Shown here: piece after piece, positions 1 through 4,785 of the stretch
Numbering within the stretch: position 1 is the first letter of the stretch
How the letters are laid out: each line of letters starts with the position of its first letter
NCBI GenBank assembly: GCA_009885415.1
Contig: VFKU01000519.1
Location: 1-5,342 of the forward strand
Length of the DNA: 5,342 nucleotides
Source: Rhodothermota bacterium
Lineage (GTDB): Bacteria; Hydrogenedentota; Hydrogenedentia; Hydrogenedentales; GCA-2746185
Direction of reading: 5' to 3'
Position numbers and translations under genes: made by a program
The notes under the pieces: generated by a model
Told to the model about the DNA's origin: nothing
Database searches by the model: none
Seen by the model: only the letters and a program-made list of their open reading frames with translations

Positions 1-404
1 CCGCCCTCCGGGCCGAGGTCCACCTTGCGCGCGCGCCGCTCCTCCGGTGGCTCTATGTCGCGGGAGGCACCATTTCGCTCGGACTCGGGATTCTGGGCAT
101 CGTTTTGCCGGGCCTACCCACCACGCCTTTCCTCCTGCTCGCGGCCTACTGCTACGCGCGCGGCTCCGCCCGCTTTTATGTCTGGCTTATGACGAATCGC
201 TACTTCGGCGACTACATTCGCGCCTGGCGGGACAACGAGGGTGTCCCGCTGGCCGTCAAGATATACGTCGTCTTGTTGCTGTGGATCGTCCTCGGCTTCA
301 CCGCTTTCGTCGTGATTCCCCTTTGGCCGGTGAGAATTGTGTTCCTCTTGGTCGGCGCAGGCGTCACGATCTATATTGTCCAATTGCCGACGCGCACGCG
401 CTGA
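1..404 (+). CDS. DUF454 / YbaN-like inner-membrane protein (5' end outside window)
   Basis: This is the 3' part of a small integral membrane protein of the DUF454 (YbaN) family, whose biochemical role is unknown. The first complete codon is at 3. The frame is open to the window edge with no ATG or GTG, so the start lies upstream; the TTG at 105 sits inside the conserved core and is not a credible start. About 133 residues are visible. A first hydrophobic segment (residues 16-35) leads into the family signature LPGLPTTPFLLLAAYCYAR (35-53). A polar stretch with YFGDYIRAWRDNEGVP follows, then two more hydrophobic segments (KIYVVLLLWIVLGFTAFVVI and VRIVFLLVGAGVTIYIV), ending in LPTRTR. Signature, loop and ending all fit the family, so probably only a few N-terminal residues are missing. 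The TGA is 21 nt before the next gene, which suggests co-transcription. No function can be inferred from the context. Confidence 0.88.
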   Translation, partial: ALRAEVHLARAPLLRWLYVAGGTISLGLGILGIVLPGLPTTPFLLLAAYCYARGSARFYVWLMTNRYFGDYIRAWRDNEGVPLAVKIYVVLLLWIVLGFTAFVVIPLWPVRIVFLLVGAGVTIYIVQLPTRTR

Positions 405-425
405 CCGCGCAGGGAGGCCCCGCTC

Positions 426-1481
426 ATGCACGAGAACATCCTGATCTACGGTGCGAATGGATACACCGCCGAGTTGATCACCGAACTCGCGAAGCAGGAG
501 GGCGCCAAGCCGATCCTCGCGGGGCGGTCGCCGGACAAGATTGCACCGCTCGCCCAGCGCGCGGGACTCGTGCATCGCGCCTTCTCGCTCGATGATCCGG
601 CCGCCGTAGCCAAAGGTCTCGAAGGCATCGCGGCGGTGCTCAATTGCGCCGGGCCCTTCTCGCGTACCGCCAAACTCATGGCCGAGGGCTGCCTTCGCGC
701 GAAGGCGCACTATCTCGACATCACCGGCGAGATCGAGGTTTTCGAGTCGATGGCCTCGATGACGAAACGCGCGGTCGAGGCCGGCGTAATGCTCATGCCG
801 GGCACCGGCTTCGATGTCGTGCCCAGCGATTGCCTCGCCGCGCATCTCAAGCGCCGCCTGCCCGACGCCACCGAACTCACGCTCGCCTTCCAGGCGATCG
901 GCCGGCCTTCGCGCGGCACCGCCACCACCATGATCGAAAACATCCACCGCGGCGGCATGATCCGCCGCGGCGGGAAACTCACGCCCGTGCCCGCGGCGTG
1001 GCAGATGAAACAGATCGATTTCGGCAAGGGCCCAATCCAGACCATGAGCATCCCCTGGGGCGACGTCTCGACCGCGTTCCACTCCACCGGCATCCCCAAC
1101 ATCCAGGTCTTCATGGCCGCGCCGGCGCAGTTGCAGATGATGGCGAAGCTCAGCCGCTACGCCGGCTGGCTCATCGGCTCCGGGCCGGTGCAAGCGCTGC
1201 TCAAAAAACAGATCCAGACCGGGCCCGCCGGGCCGAACGCCGAAGAGCGCCGCACCGGCAAGTCCCTTCTCTGGGGCGAAGCAAAGAACGCCGCCGGCCG
1301 CGCCGTGCACACCCGCCTCACCACCGGCGAGGGCTACGCCCTGACGGCCTCGACCGCCTGGGACATCGCCAAGCGCGCTGCCACCGGCGGAGCGCAGCCC
1401 GGCTTCCGCACGCCCTCCATGGTCTTCGGCCCAGACTTCATCCTCGAATTCGACGGCGTCAAGCGCGAAGACCTCGATTGA
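426..1481 (+). CDS. Saccharopine dehydrogenase-like NAD(P)-binding oxidoreductase
   Basis: This 351-aa protein is probably a cytosolic NAD(P)-dependent oxidoreductase of the saccharopine dehydrogenase-like / trans-acting enoyl reductase superfamily; its substrate cannot be told from sequence. The N-terminal Rossmann fold shows the dinucleotide loop GANGYT (9-14) after a hydrophobic strand, AGR (32-34) at the end of the second strand where cofactor specificity is set, NCAGPF (73-78), YLDITGE (96-102) and GTGFDVVPSD (126-135). All are typical of family members annotated as saccharopine dehydrogenase NADP-binding domain proteins. In the family's usual GATGYTG the last glycine is here alanine (A15). 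The C-terminal half (about 140-351) is less conserved. True lysine-pathway saccharopine dehydrogenase is unlikely given the enoyl-reductase-like motifs and no lysine genes nearby. The ATG is supported by AGGGAGG at 411-417 with 8-nt spacing. It sits between two membrane or envelope proteins, so a lipid-related role is possible but only inferred. Confidence 0.85.
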   Translation: MHENILIYGANGYTAELITELAKQEGAKPILAGRSPDKIAPLAQRAGLVHRAFSLDDPAAVAKGLEGIAAVLNCAGPFSRTAKLMAEGCLRAKAHYLDITGEIEVFESMASMTKRAVEAGVMLMPGTGFDVVPSDCLAAHLKRRLPDATELTLAFQAIGRPSRGTATTMIENIHRGGMIRRGGKLTPVPAAWQMKQIDFGKGPIQTMSIPWGDVSTAFHSTGIPNIQVFMAAPAQLQMMAKLSRYAGWLIGSGPVQALLKKQIQTGPAGPNAEERRTGKSLLWGEAKNAAGRAVHTRLTTGEGYALTASTAWDIAKRAATGGAQPGFRTPSMVFGPDFILEFDGVKREDLD

Positions 1482-1525
1482 ATTCGGAACGCCATTTGTC
1501 GTCTGAACTCGTTCTGGCAGCCATT

Positions 1526-2584
1526 ATGTTTCCATCCGTATCCATCGCATTCGATCGCCGCGCGAGGAAGTTCCTCGTCGCCCTTCTCGCTACGACCTTC
1601 TTTGTTTCTCCGCCAACCCTCGCCGACGAAGTCCACTTGCTCGACGGCTCGCTCGTGCGCGGGACGGTCACCGTGATTAAGGAAGGCGTGGCGGTCGTGA
1701 AGACCGGGTTCGCCGGCGACTTGCGCATTCCGCTCGACAAGATCACCGGCATCACCACCGACGCCGACCAGACCCTTACGCTCAAGGGCGGCGGCGCGTA
1801 TACCGGTCGCCTGCAATACGTTGACGGCCACCAGCAAGTCCTGCAGGAGGGCACGCCCGCCGTGGTCGAAATCTCCGCGCTCGCGGAGGCCGTGCCCGTG
1901 CCTCCCAGCGGCACCACGAAGCCGCCCGCAAGCTGGATCGGCCGCGCCGAACTCGGCCTCAAGGGCAACTCCGGAAACACGGAGCGTTTCGACGTGCACG
2001 GCTTGCTCAGCACCACGCGGACCGACGTGCTCGGCCGCCTGACGCTCTCTCTTCGCGGCCAGTACGAAGAATCCAGCAGCGTCCGCACGCGGAGCGAAAT
2101 TCTCGCCGGCCTGCGCTACGAGCGTGATCTTTCGCCACGGCTCTTCGCGTTCACCCGCCTCGAACTCGAATACGACGAATTCGAAAACCTCGACCTCCGC
2201 TCGACACTCGCGGGCGGTCTGGGGTATTTCCTCCTTCGCAATCCTGGCCAAGACCTCAAGGTCCGCTTGGGCGCCGCTTACCAGCACGAAGAATTCGGCG
2301 ACGGCACTTCGGAGGACAAGCCGCTGGCTGAGGCGGGCTATGACTATCGCCTCGACCTCCGCCGATGGCTGCGCTACACCAGCACGCTCACGTATTTCGT
2401 CGACCCCGGCGATACCGGATACTGGCGCCTCGAGGCCGAGAACGCCGCCGACGTTCCGCTGAGCAATGTTTCCGGCTGGAAACTTCGCCTCGGCGTGCGA
2501 AACGAATACGACGCGCAGCCGCTGCCGGGTATCGAATATCTCGACACTTCGTACTACCTCTCTCTCGTCTACGCCTGGAATTGA
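1526..2584 (+). CDS. DUF481 (YdiY-like) outer-membrane beta-barrel protein with signal peptide
   Basis: This 352-aa protein is probably exported to the outer membrane as a small beta-barrel of the DUF481 family (E. coli YdiY, 'salt-induced outer membrane protein'); its function is unknown. From ATG 1526 it has a signal peptide: basic RRARK (11-15), hydrophobic FLVALLATTFFVS (16-28) and a likely signal peptidase I site TLA|DE after A33. Residues 36-79 and 84-123 look like two copies of a small beta module (VHLLDGSLVRGTV... and LTLKGGGAYTGRL...). A Pro-rich linker (124-136) leads to DUF481 (about 137-352). That domain begins GRAELGLKGNSGNTE and continues as alternating amphipathic strands such as RLFAFTRLELEYDEF, WLRYTSTLTYF and WKLRLGVRNEYDA, ending SLVYAWN. 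No good Shine-Dalgarno precedes the ATG; TTG 1496, with GGAA at 1486-1489, is an in-frame alternative. The frame stays open far upstream to 644, but only as a shadow of the preceding gene. The 44-nt upstream gap suggests read-through transcription. Confidence 0.88.
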   Translation: MFPSVSIAFDRRARKFLVALLATTFFVSPPTLADEVHLLDGSLVRGTVTVIKEGVAVVKTGFAGDLRIPLDKITGITTDADQTLTLKGGGAYTGRLQYVDGHQQVLQEGTPAVVEISALAEAVPVPPSGTTKPPASWIGRAELGLKGNSGNTERFDVHGLLSTTRTDVLGRLTLSLRGQYEESSSVRTRSEILAGLRYERDLSPRLFAFTRLELEYDEFENLDLRSTLAGGLGYFLLRNPGQDLKVRLGAAYQHEEFGDGTSEDKPLAEAGYDYRLDLRRWLRYTSTLTYFVDPGDTGYWRLEAENAADVPLSNVSGWKLRLGVRNEYDAQPLPGIEYLDTSYYLSLVYAWN

Positions 2585-2623
2585 CCCGCCCCGCCGCTAT
2601 TTGCTACCCTATCGGCTCTAAGC

Positions 2624-2640
2624 AGAAGCCCCCGGCTTCT
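2624..2640 (+). repeat. Short perfect inverted repeat (hairpin) after the DUF481 gene
   Basis: AGAAGCC (2624-2630) and GGCTTCT (2634-2640) are perfect inverted copies around CCC, giving up to a 7-bp stem. It lies 39 nt after the DUF481 stop. No T-run follows, so it is not a classical intrinsic terminator. It could protect the 3' end of the mRNA or do nothing. Confidence 0.4.
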
Positions 2641-2674
2641 CACCCGGCAGCCACGCTTGCGTGCGCTCGACGGG

Positions 2675-2701
2675 TTGACGATACAGACGCAGGTGTAATC
2701 T
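2675..2701 (+). promoter_or_regulatory. Weak sigma70-like promoter candidate for infC operon
   Basis: TTGACG (2675-2680) matches five of six bases of the -35 consensus. A -10 candidate is TAATCT (2696-2701, 15-nt spacer); TGTAAT (2694-2699) matches the -10 consensus at five of six bases but leaves only 13 nt. Both spacers are shorter than the optimal 17, so this is tentative. It is favoured because the rest of the gap up to infC is very GC-rich and shows no better -10, while the operon needs a promoter downstream of the DUF481 gene. Transcription would start near 2706-2708, inside the 5' arm of the terminator stem. Confidence 0.25.
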
Positions 2702-2702
2702 G

Positions 2703-2745
2703 TCTCGCGCGGCTGGGGAATGCCCGGCCGCGCGAGATTTTTTTT
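2703..2745 (+). terminator. Strong rho-independent terminator between DUF481 gene and infC
   Basis: The 5' arm TCTCGCGCGGCTGGG (2703-2717) pairs along all 15 positions with CCCGGCCGCGCGAGA (2723-2737), with a single G-U pair (2714/2726). The loop is GAATG (2718-2722). Eight T follow directly (2738-2745). No A-run precedes the stem, so it works for + strand transcription only. It should end transcripts coming from the upstream genes. It could also act as an attenuator if the infC operon is transcribed from further upstream. The infC start codon is 67 nt beyond the T-run. Confidence 0.93.
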
Positions 2746-2798
2746 CGTCCCGCGACTCCACGCTAAGGCGCGCGGGTCGCCGGGCCGGTGGGCAACAC

Positions 2799-2804
2799 AG
2801 GAGG
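2799..2804 (+). promoter_or_regulatory. Shine-Dalgarno that fixes the AUC start of infC
   Basis: AGGAGG is the only full-strength ribosome binding site in the leader. It ends 8 nt before ATC 2813. The ATG that touches it (2805-2807) has zero spacing, is out of frame with infC and meets a stop after eight codons (TAA 2829-2831), so the site serves the ATC. Confidence 0.88.
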
Positions 2805-2815
2805 ATGCGCGCATC
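2804..2815. repeat. Perfect palindrome spanning the infC start codon
   Basis: GATGCGCGCATC equals its own reverse complement. In RNA, GAUG (2804-2807) could pair with CAUC (2812-2815) around a CGCG loop, hiding the last Shine-Dalgarno base and the AUC start codon. With only four pairs it is weak, and it may be chance in GC-rich sequence. Confidence 0.5.
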
Positions 2816-3355
2816 ACCACCAAGCCAGTAAAATCCGACAAGACCCGGATCAACGAACAAATCCGGTGTCCGCAGGTCCGAGTGATTGACGAGAAGGGCG
2901 AACAACTCGGAATCATGCGCCCCGAAGATGCGGTTCGTGAAGCGGAAACACGGGGGTTGGATCTCGTCGAGGTCGCGCCATTGGCGCAGCCGCCGGTTTG
3001 CCGGTTGATCGACTACGGCAAATACCGGTATCAGCAAAGCAAGCGCGCGAAAGAAGCGCGCAAGCACCAGCACATTATTATTATCAAGGAGATTAAGTAC
3101 CGGCCGAAGATTTCCGAACACGATTTCGAATTCAAGACGAACCACGTTAAAGAATTCCTCGCGGAAGGAAACAAGGTCAAGCTGACCATCATGTTTCGCG
3201 GACGCGAAATGGCCCATCCGGAATTCGGGACCGACCTCCTCGCGCGGATCGTCGAGGCCGTCAAGGGTTTGATCATAGATCAGCCCGATGTGCGGCGGAC
3301 GCGAATGGAAGGCCGGAACATGAGCATTGTGATATCGCCAACGAAGACGCAGTAG
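2813..3355 (+). CDS. infC: Translation initiation factor IF-3 with AUC start codon
   Basis: IF3 binds the 30S subunit, prevents premature 50S joining and checks start-codon and initiator-tRNA pairing. Starting at ATC 2813 gives 180 aa, the same length as E. coli IF3. The N-domain opens with TRINEQIR (11-18) and carries EGEQLGI-like EKGEQLGIM (27-35), LDLVEVAP (49-56), and PPVCRLIDYGKYRYQQSK (60-77), the family signature region. A basic linker (about 78-88) leads to the C-domain with IKEIKYRP (91-98), FLAEGNKVKLTIMFRGREMAH (115-135) and GRNMSIVISP (167-176). The start is chosen because AGGAGG ends 8 nt before the ATC and no ATG or GTG lies between. The frame reaches back to ATG 2720, but that codon is in the terminator loop and the 31 extra residues are unlike IF3. 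Rare start codons are known in infC, where IF3 represses its own translation by rejecting them. An unusual run of four isoleucines (88-91) precedes KEIKYRP. It heads the infC-rpmI-rplT operon. Confidence 0.95.
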   Translation: MTTKPVKSDKTRINEQIRCPQVRVIDEKGEQLGIMRPEDAVREAETRGLDLVEVAPLAQPPVCRLIDYGKYRYQQSKRAKEARKHQHIIIIKEIKYRPKISEHDFEFKTNHVKEFLAEGNKVKLTIMFRGREMAHPEFGTDLLARIVEAVKGLIIDQPDVRRTRMEGRNMSIVISPTKTQ

Positions 3356-3371
3356 ACCCAACAGCCGTTGC

Positions 3372-3387
3372 GCCGGGTGCGCCCGGC
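3372..3387 (+). promoter_or_regulatory. Hairpin next to the rpmI ribosome binding site (possible L20 control element)
   Basis: GCCGGG (3372-3377) pairs with CCCGGC (3382-3387) around the loop TGCG. Only one base separates it from the rpmI Shine-Dalgarno AGGAG (3389-3393). In E. coli, bL20 represses rpmI-rplT translation through RNA structures upstream of rpmI, so a control role is plausible. I cannot show resemblance to the known L20 binding site. Confidence 0.45.
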
Positions 3388-3400
3388 CAGGAGAGTAGAA

Positions 3401-3604
3401 ATGCCAAAGATGAAGACGAAAAAAGGCGTGGCCAAGCGCGTGCGCATGACCAAGTCGGGTAAGTTCAAGTTCAAGCGCGCCGGCGGCCGCCACAAAATGG
3501 CGAGCAAGGGCGCGAAGCGTAAACGCAGTCTGCGCCGGGTCGTCGTCGCTACGTCCGCCGACCAGAAGCGCCTTGAGCTTTGCCTGCCCTACGGCCGGAC
3601 CTAA
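3401..3604 (+). CDS. rpmI: 50S ribosomal protein bL35
   Basis: bL35 is a small basic protein of the large ribosomal subunit. The 67-aa product begins MPKMKTKKGVAKRVRMTKSG (1-20), matching the standard MPKxKTxxxxAKRFKxT start. GRHKMASKGAKRKRSLRR (25-42) corresponds to the usual H(I/L)xxKxxKRKRxLR block, and the protein ends LPYGRT. The length is typical (about 64-67 aa). ATG 3401 is chosen over the upstream in-frame TTG at 3368 because AGGAG (3389-3393) sits 7 nt before it and the protein start is canonical. It lies 45 nt after infC and 72 nt before rplT in the conserved IF3-L35-L20 order. The short upstream gap carries a 6-bp hairpin touching the ribosome binding site, so translation may be controlled there. 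Confidence 0.95.
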   Translation: MPKMKTKKGVAKRVRMTKSGKFKFKRAGGRHKMASKGAKRKRSLRRVVVATSADQKRLELCLPYGRT

Positions 3605-3639
3605 ACGCGCCGCGCTCCAAGTCTTGAAAATGAAATAGC

Positions 3640-3653
3640 GCCCGTCCGCGGGC
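3640..3653 (+). repeat. Small hairpin in the rpmI-rplT gap
   Basis: GCCCG (3640-3644) and CGGGC (3649-3653) pair around TCCG. It lies 10 nt before the rplT Shine-Dalgarno. There is no T-run, so it is not a terminator. It may be a minor mRNA structure between the two ribosomal protein genes. Confidence 0.3.
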
Positions 3654-3676
3654 CGAAACGAACGAGGTGAACCGTC

Positions 3677-4039
3677 ATGCCACGCGCTACAAACGCTCCA
3701 GCGTCACGCAACCGCCGCCGCAAGGTGATGAAGCTCGCCAAGGGCTTCCGCGGCAGCCGCCATCGCCTGTTCCGCACGGCCAAGCCGGCGGTCGATCACG
3801 CCGGGCAGTACGCCTATCGCGATCGCCGTGTGAAGAAACGCGACTTCCGCAAGCTGTGGATCACGCGCATCAACGCCGCCGCGCGCGCCCACGGCCTCAC
3901 CTACAGCCGTTTCATGGCGGGCCTGCGCCTGGCGAAGATCGAGATCAACCGCAAGATGCTCGCCGACATCGCCGTGCGCGACGCCGCCGCGTTTACGCTG
4001 ATCGTCCAGGCGGCCAAGGCGCAACTCGGTACGGCCTGA
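3677..4039 (+). CDS. rplT: 50S ribosomal protein bL20
   Basis: bL20 binds 23S rRNA early in 50S assembly and, in several bacteria, represses its own operon. The 120-aa product has the long basic N-terminal tail MPRATNAPASRNRRRKVMKLAKGFRG (1-26). The helical core follows: LFRTAKPAVDHAGQYAYRDRR (31-51), KRDFRKLWITRINAAARAHGLTYSRFMAGL (54-83), and IEINRKMLADIAVRDAAAF (88-106). These are clear matches to bL20, and length is normal (about 117-120 aa). The start is well supported by GAGGTGA (3664-3670) with 6-nt spacing. MPRATNAPASR, in place of the common MxRVKRGVxAR, is a form I associate with Verrucomicrobiota and relatives. The stop TGA overlaps the ATG of hisA by one base, so the operon continues. 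In many bacteria a terminator or pheST follows instead. Confidence 0.96.
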   Translation: MPRATNAPASRNRRRKVMKLAKGFRGSRHRLFRTAKPAVDHAGQYAYRDRRVKKRDFRKLWITRINAAARAHGLTYSRFMAGLRLAKIEINRKMLADIAVRDAAAFTLIVQAAKAQLGTA

Positions 4040-4779
4040 TGCGCGTCCTGCCCGCCGTAGACATCCGCGGAGGGCGCTGCGTCAATCTCGTCCAGGGCGA
4101 CTACGGCCGCGAGACCGTCTTCGCCGAGGACCCCGTCGAGCAGGCCGTCTCCTGGCGTGACCAGGGCGCCGAGCTCGTTCACATTGTCGACCTCGACGGC
4201 GCCAAGGCCGGCCGCTGCTGCATCGAGCGTGAACTCCGCGCCATGATCGCCGCCGGCGTCCGCGTCGAAGTCGGCGGAGGCATCCGCGATCTGCGCACCA
4301 TCGATCTCCTCGCCGACATCGGCGTCGATCGCGTCATCCTCGGCACCGCCGCCCACAACGATCCCGCCCTCCTCGAGCAGGCCGCCGCGCGCCTCGGACC
4401 CCGCCTCGCCGTCGGCATTGACGCGAAGGCCGGACAGGTCGCGCTCGCCGGATGGCTCGACGTGACCGATACGCCCGCGGTGGATTTCGCCCGAAGCGTG
4501 GCGGATGCGGGCGCGGCGCGCATTATCTACACCGACATTCTGCGCGACGGCATGATGCAAGGCCCCAACCTCGAAATGACCCGCGCGGTTGCGCTCGCCG
4601 TAGAAATCCCGGTCACGGCCTCCGGCGGCATGAGTTCGCTGGCCGACGTGCACGCCGTGCGCGCGCTCGAAGCCGGCGGCGTCGACGAAGTGATCATCGG
4701 CCGCGCACTGTACCTGAAGACCTTTACGCTCGCCGAAGCCCTGCACGCGGCCCAGGCGCCGCTCCACGGCGTAGGCTGA
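4039..4779 (+). CDS. hisA: HisA, phosphoribosylformimino-AICAR-P isomerase
   Basis: HisA is a cytosolic (beta/alpha)8-barrel enzyme. It performs the Amadori isomerisation of ProFAR to PRFAR, the fourth step of histidine biosynthesis, supplying HisF-HisH. The 246-aa length is typical. The N-terminal MRVLPAVDIRGGRCVNLVQGD holds the catalytic Asp8, and VGIDAKAG holds the second catalytic Asp (D128), equivalent to D127 of the Thermotoga enzyme. YTDILRDGMMQGPN (164-177) contains the expected Thr165. Phosphate-binding loops are VGGGIR (78-83) and TASGGM (193-198). HisF is less likely because the start PAVDIRGGRCVNL is HisA-like and HisF has CLDV. The ATG shares one base with the rplT stop and no clear Shine-Dalgarno precedes it, so translation is probably coupled to rplT. 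No other his gene is visible, so hisA sits outside any compact his cluster here. Arginine, leucine and alanine codons are mostly C-ending (CGC, CTC, GCC), more so than in infC. Confidence 0.96.
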   Translation: MRVLPAVDIRGGRCVNLVQGDYGRETVFAEDPVEQAVSWRDQGAELVHIVDLDGAKAGRCCIERELRAMIAAGVRVEVGGGIRDLRTIDLLADIGVDRVILGTAAHNDPALLEQAAARLGPRLAVGIDAKAGQVALAGWLDVTDTPAVDFARSVADAGAARIIYTDILRDGMMQGPNLEMTRAVALAVEIPVTASGGMSSLADVHAVRALEAGGVDEVIIGRALYLKTFTLAEALHAAQAPLHGVG

Positions 4780-4785
4780 TCTCTC

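Noticed and set aside
114..1310. Minus-strand open frame of 398 codons
   Set aside because: It lies antisense to the DUF454 and oxidoreductase genes, has the low-complexity Arg/Gly/His/Asp make-up of GC-rich shadows and no recognisable domain or ribosome binding site.
644..1525. Long open frame upstream of and in frame with the DUF481 gene
   Set aside because: Its translation is an Arg/His-rich shadow of the oxidoreductase in another frame. The signal peptide and domain begin only at ATG 1526.
1334..2287. Minus-strand open frame of 317 codons opposite the DUF481 gene
   Set aside because: It is antisense to a gene with clear signal peptide and barrel strands, and its translation shows no family motif.
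2720..2812. ATG at 2720 as an extended infC start
   Set aside because: The codon is in the loop of the terminator, lacks a ribosome binding site, and adds 31 residues not found in IF3. AGGAGG plus ATC 2813 explains the start better.
2805..2831. Eight-codon upstream open frame (MRASPPSQ) overlapping the infC start
   Set aside because: Its ATG touches the Shine-Dalgarno with no spacing, so efficient initiation is unlikely. It is more simply a by-product of the palindrome and leader sequence.
2618..3493. Minus-strand open frame of 291 codons opposite infC and rpmI
   Set aside because: It spans two certain genes and the terminator on the other strand, and resembles no protein family I know.
3667..4038. 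Open frame continuing upstream of hisA through rplT
   Set aside because: HisA begins with its canonical MRVLPAVDIRGG at 4039. The upstream part is the rplT gene in the wrong frame.
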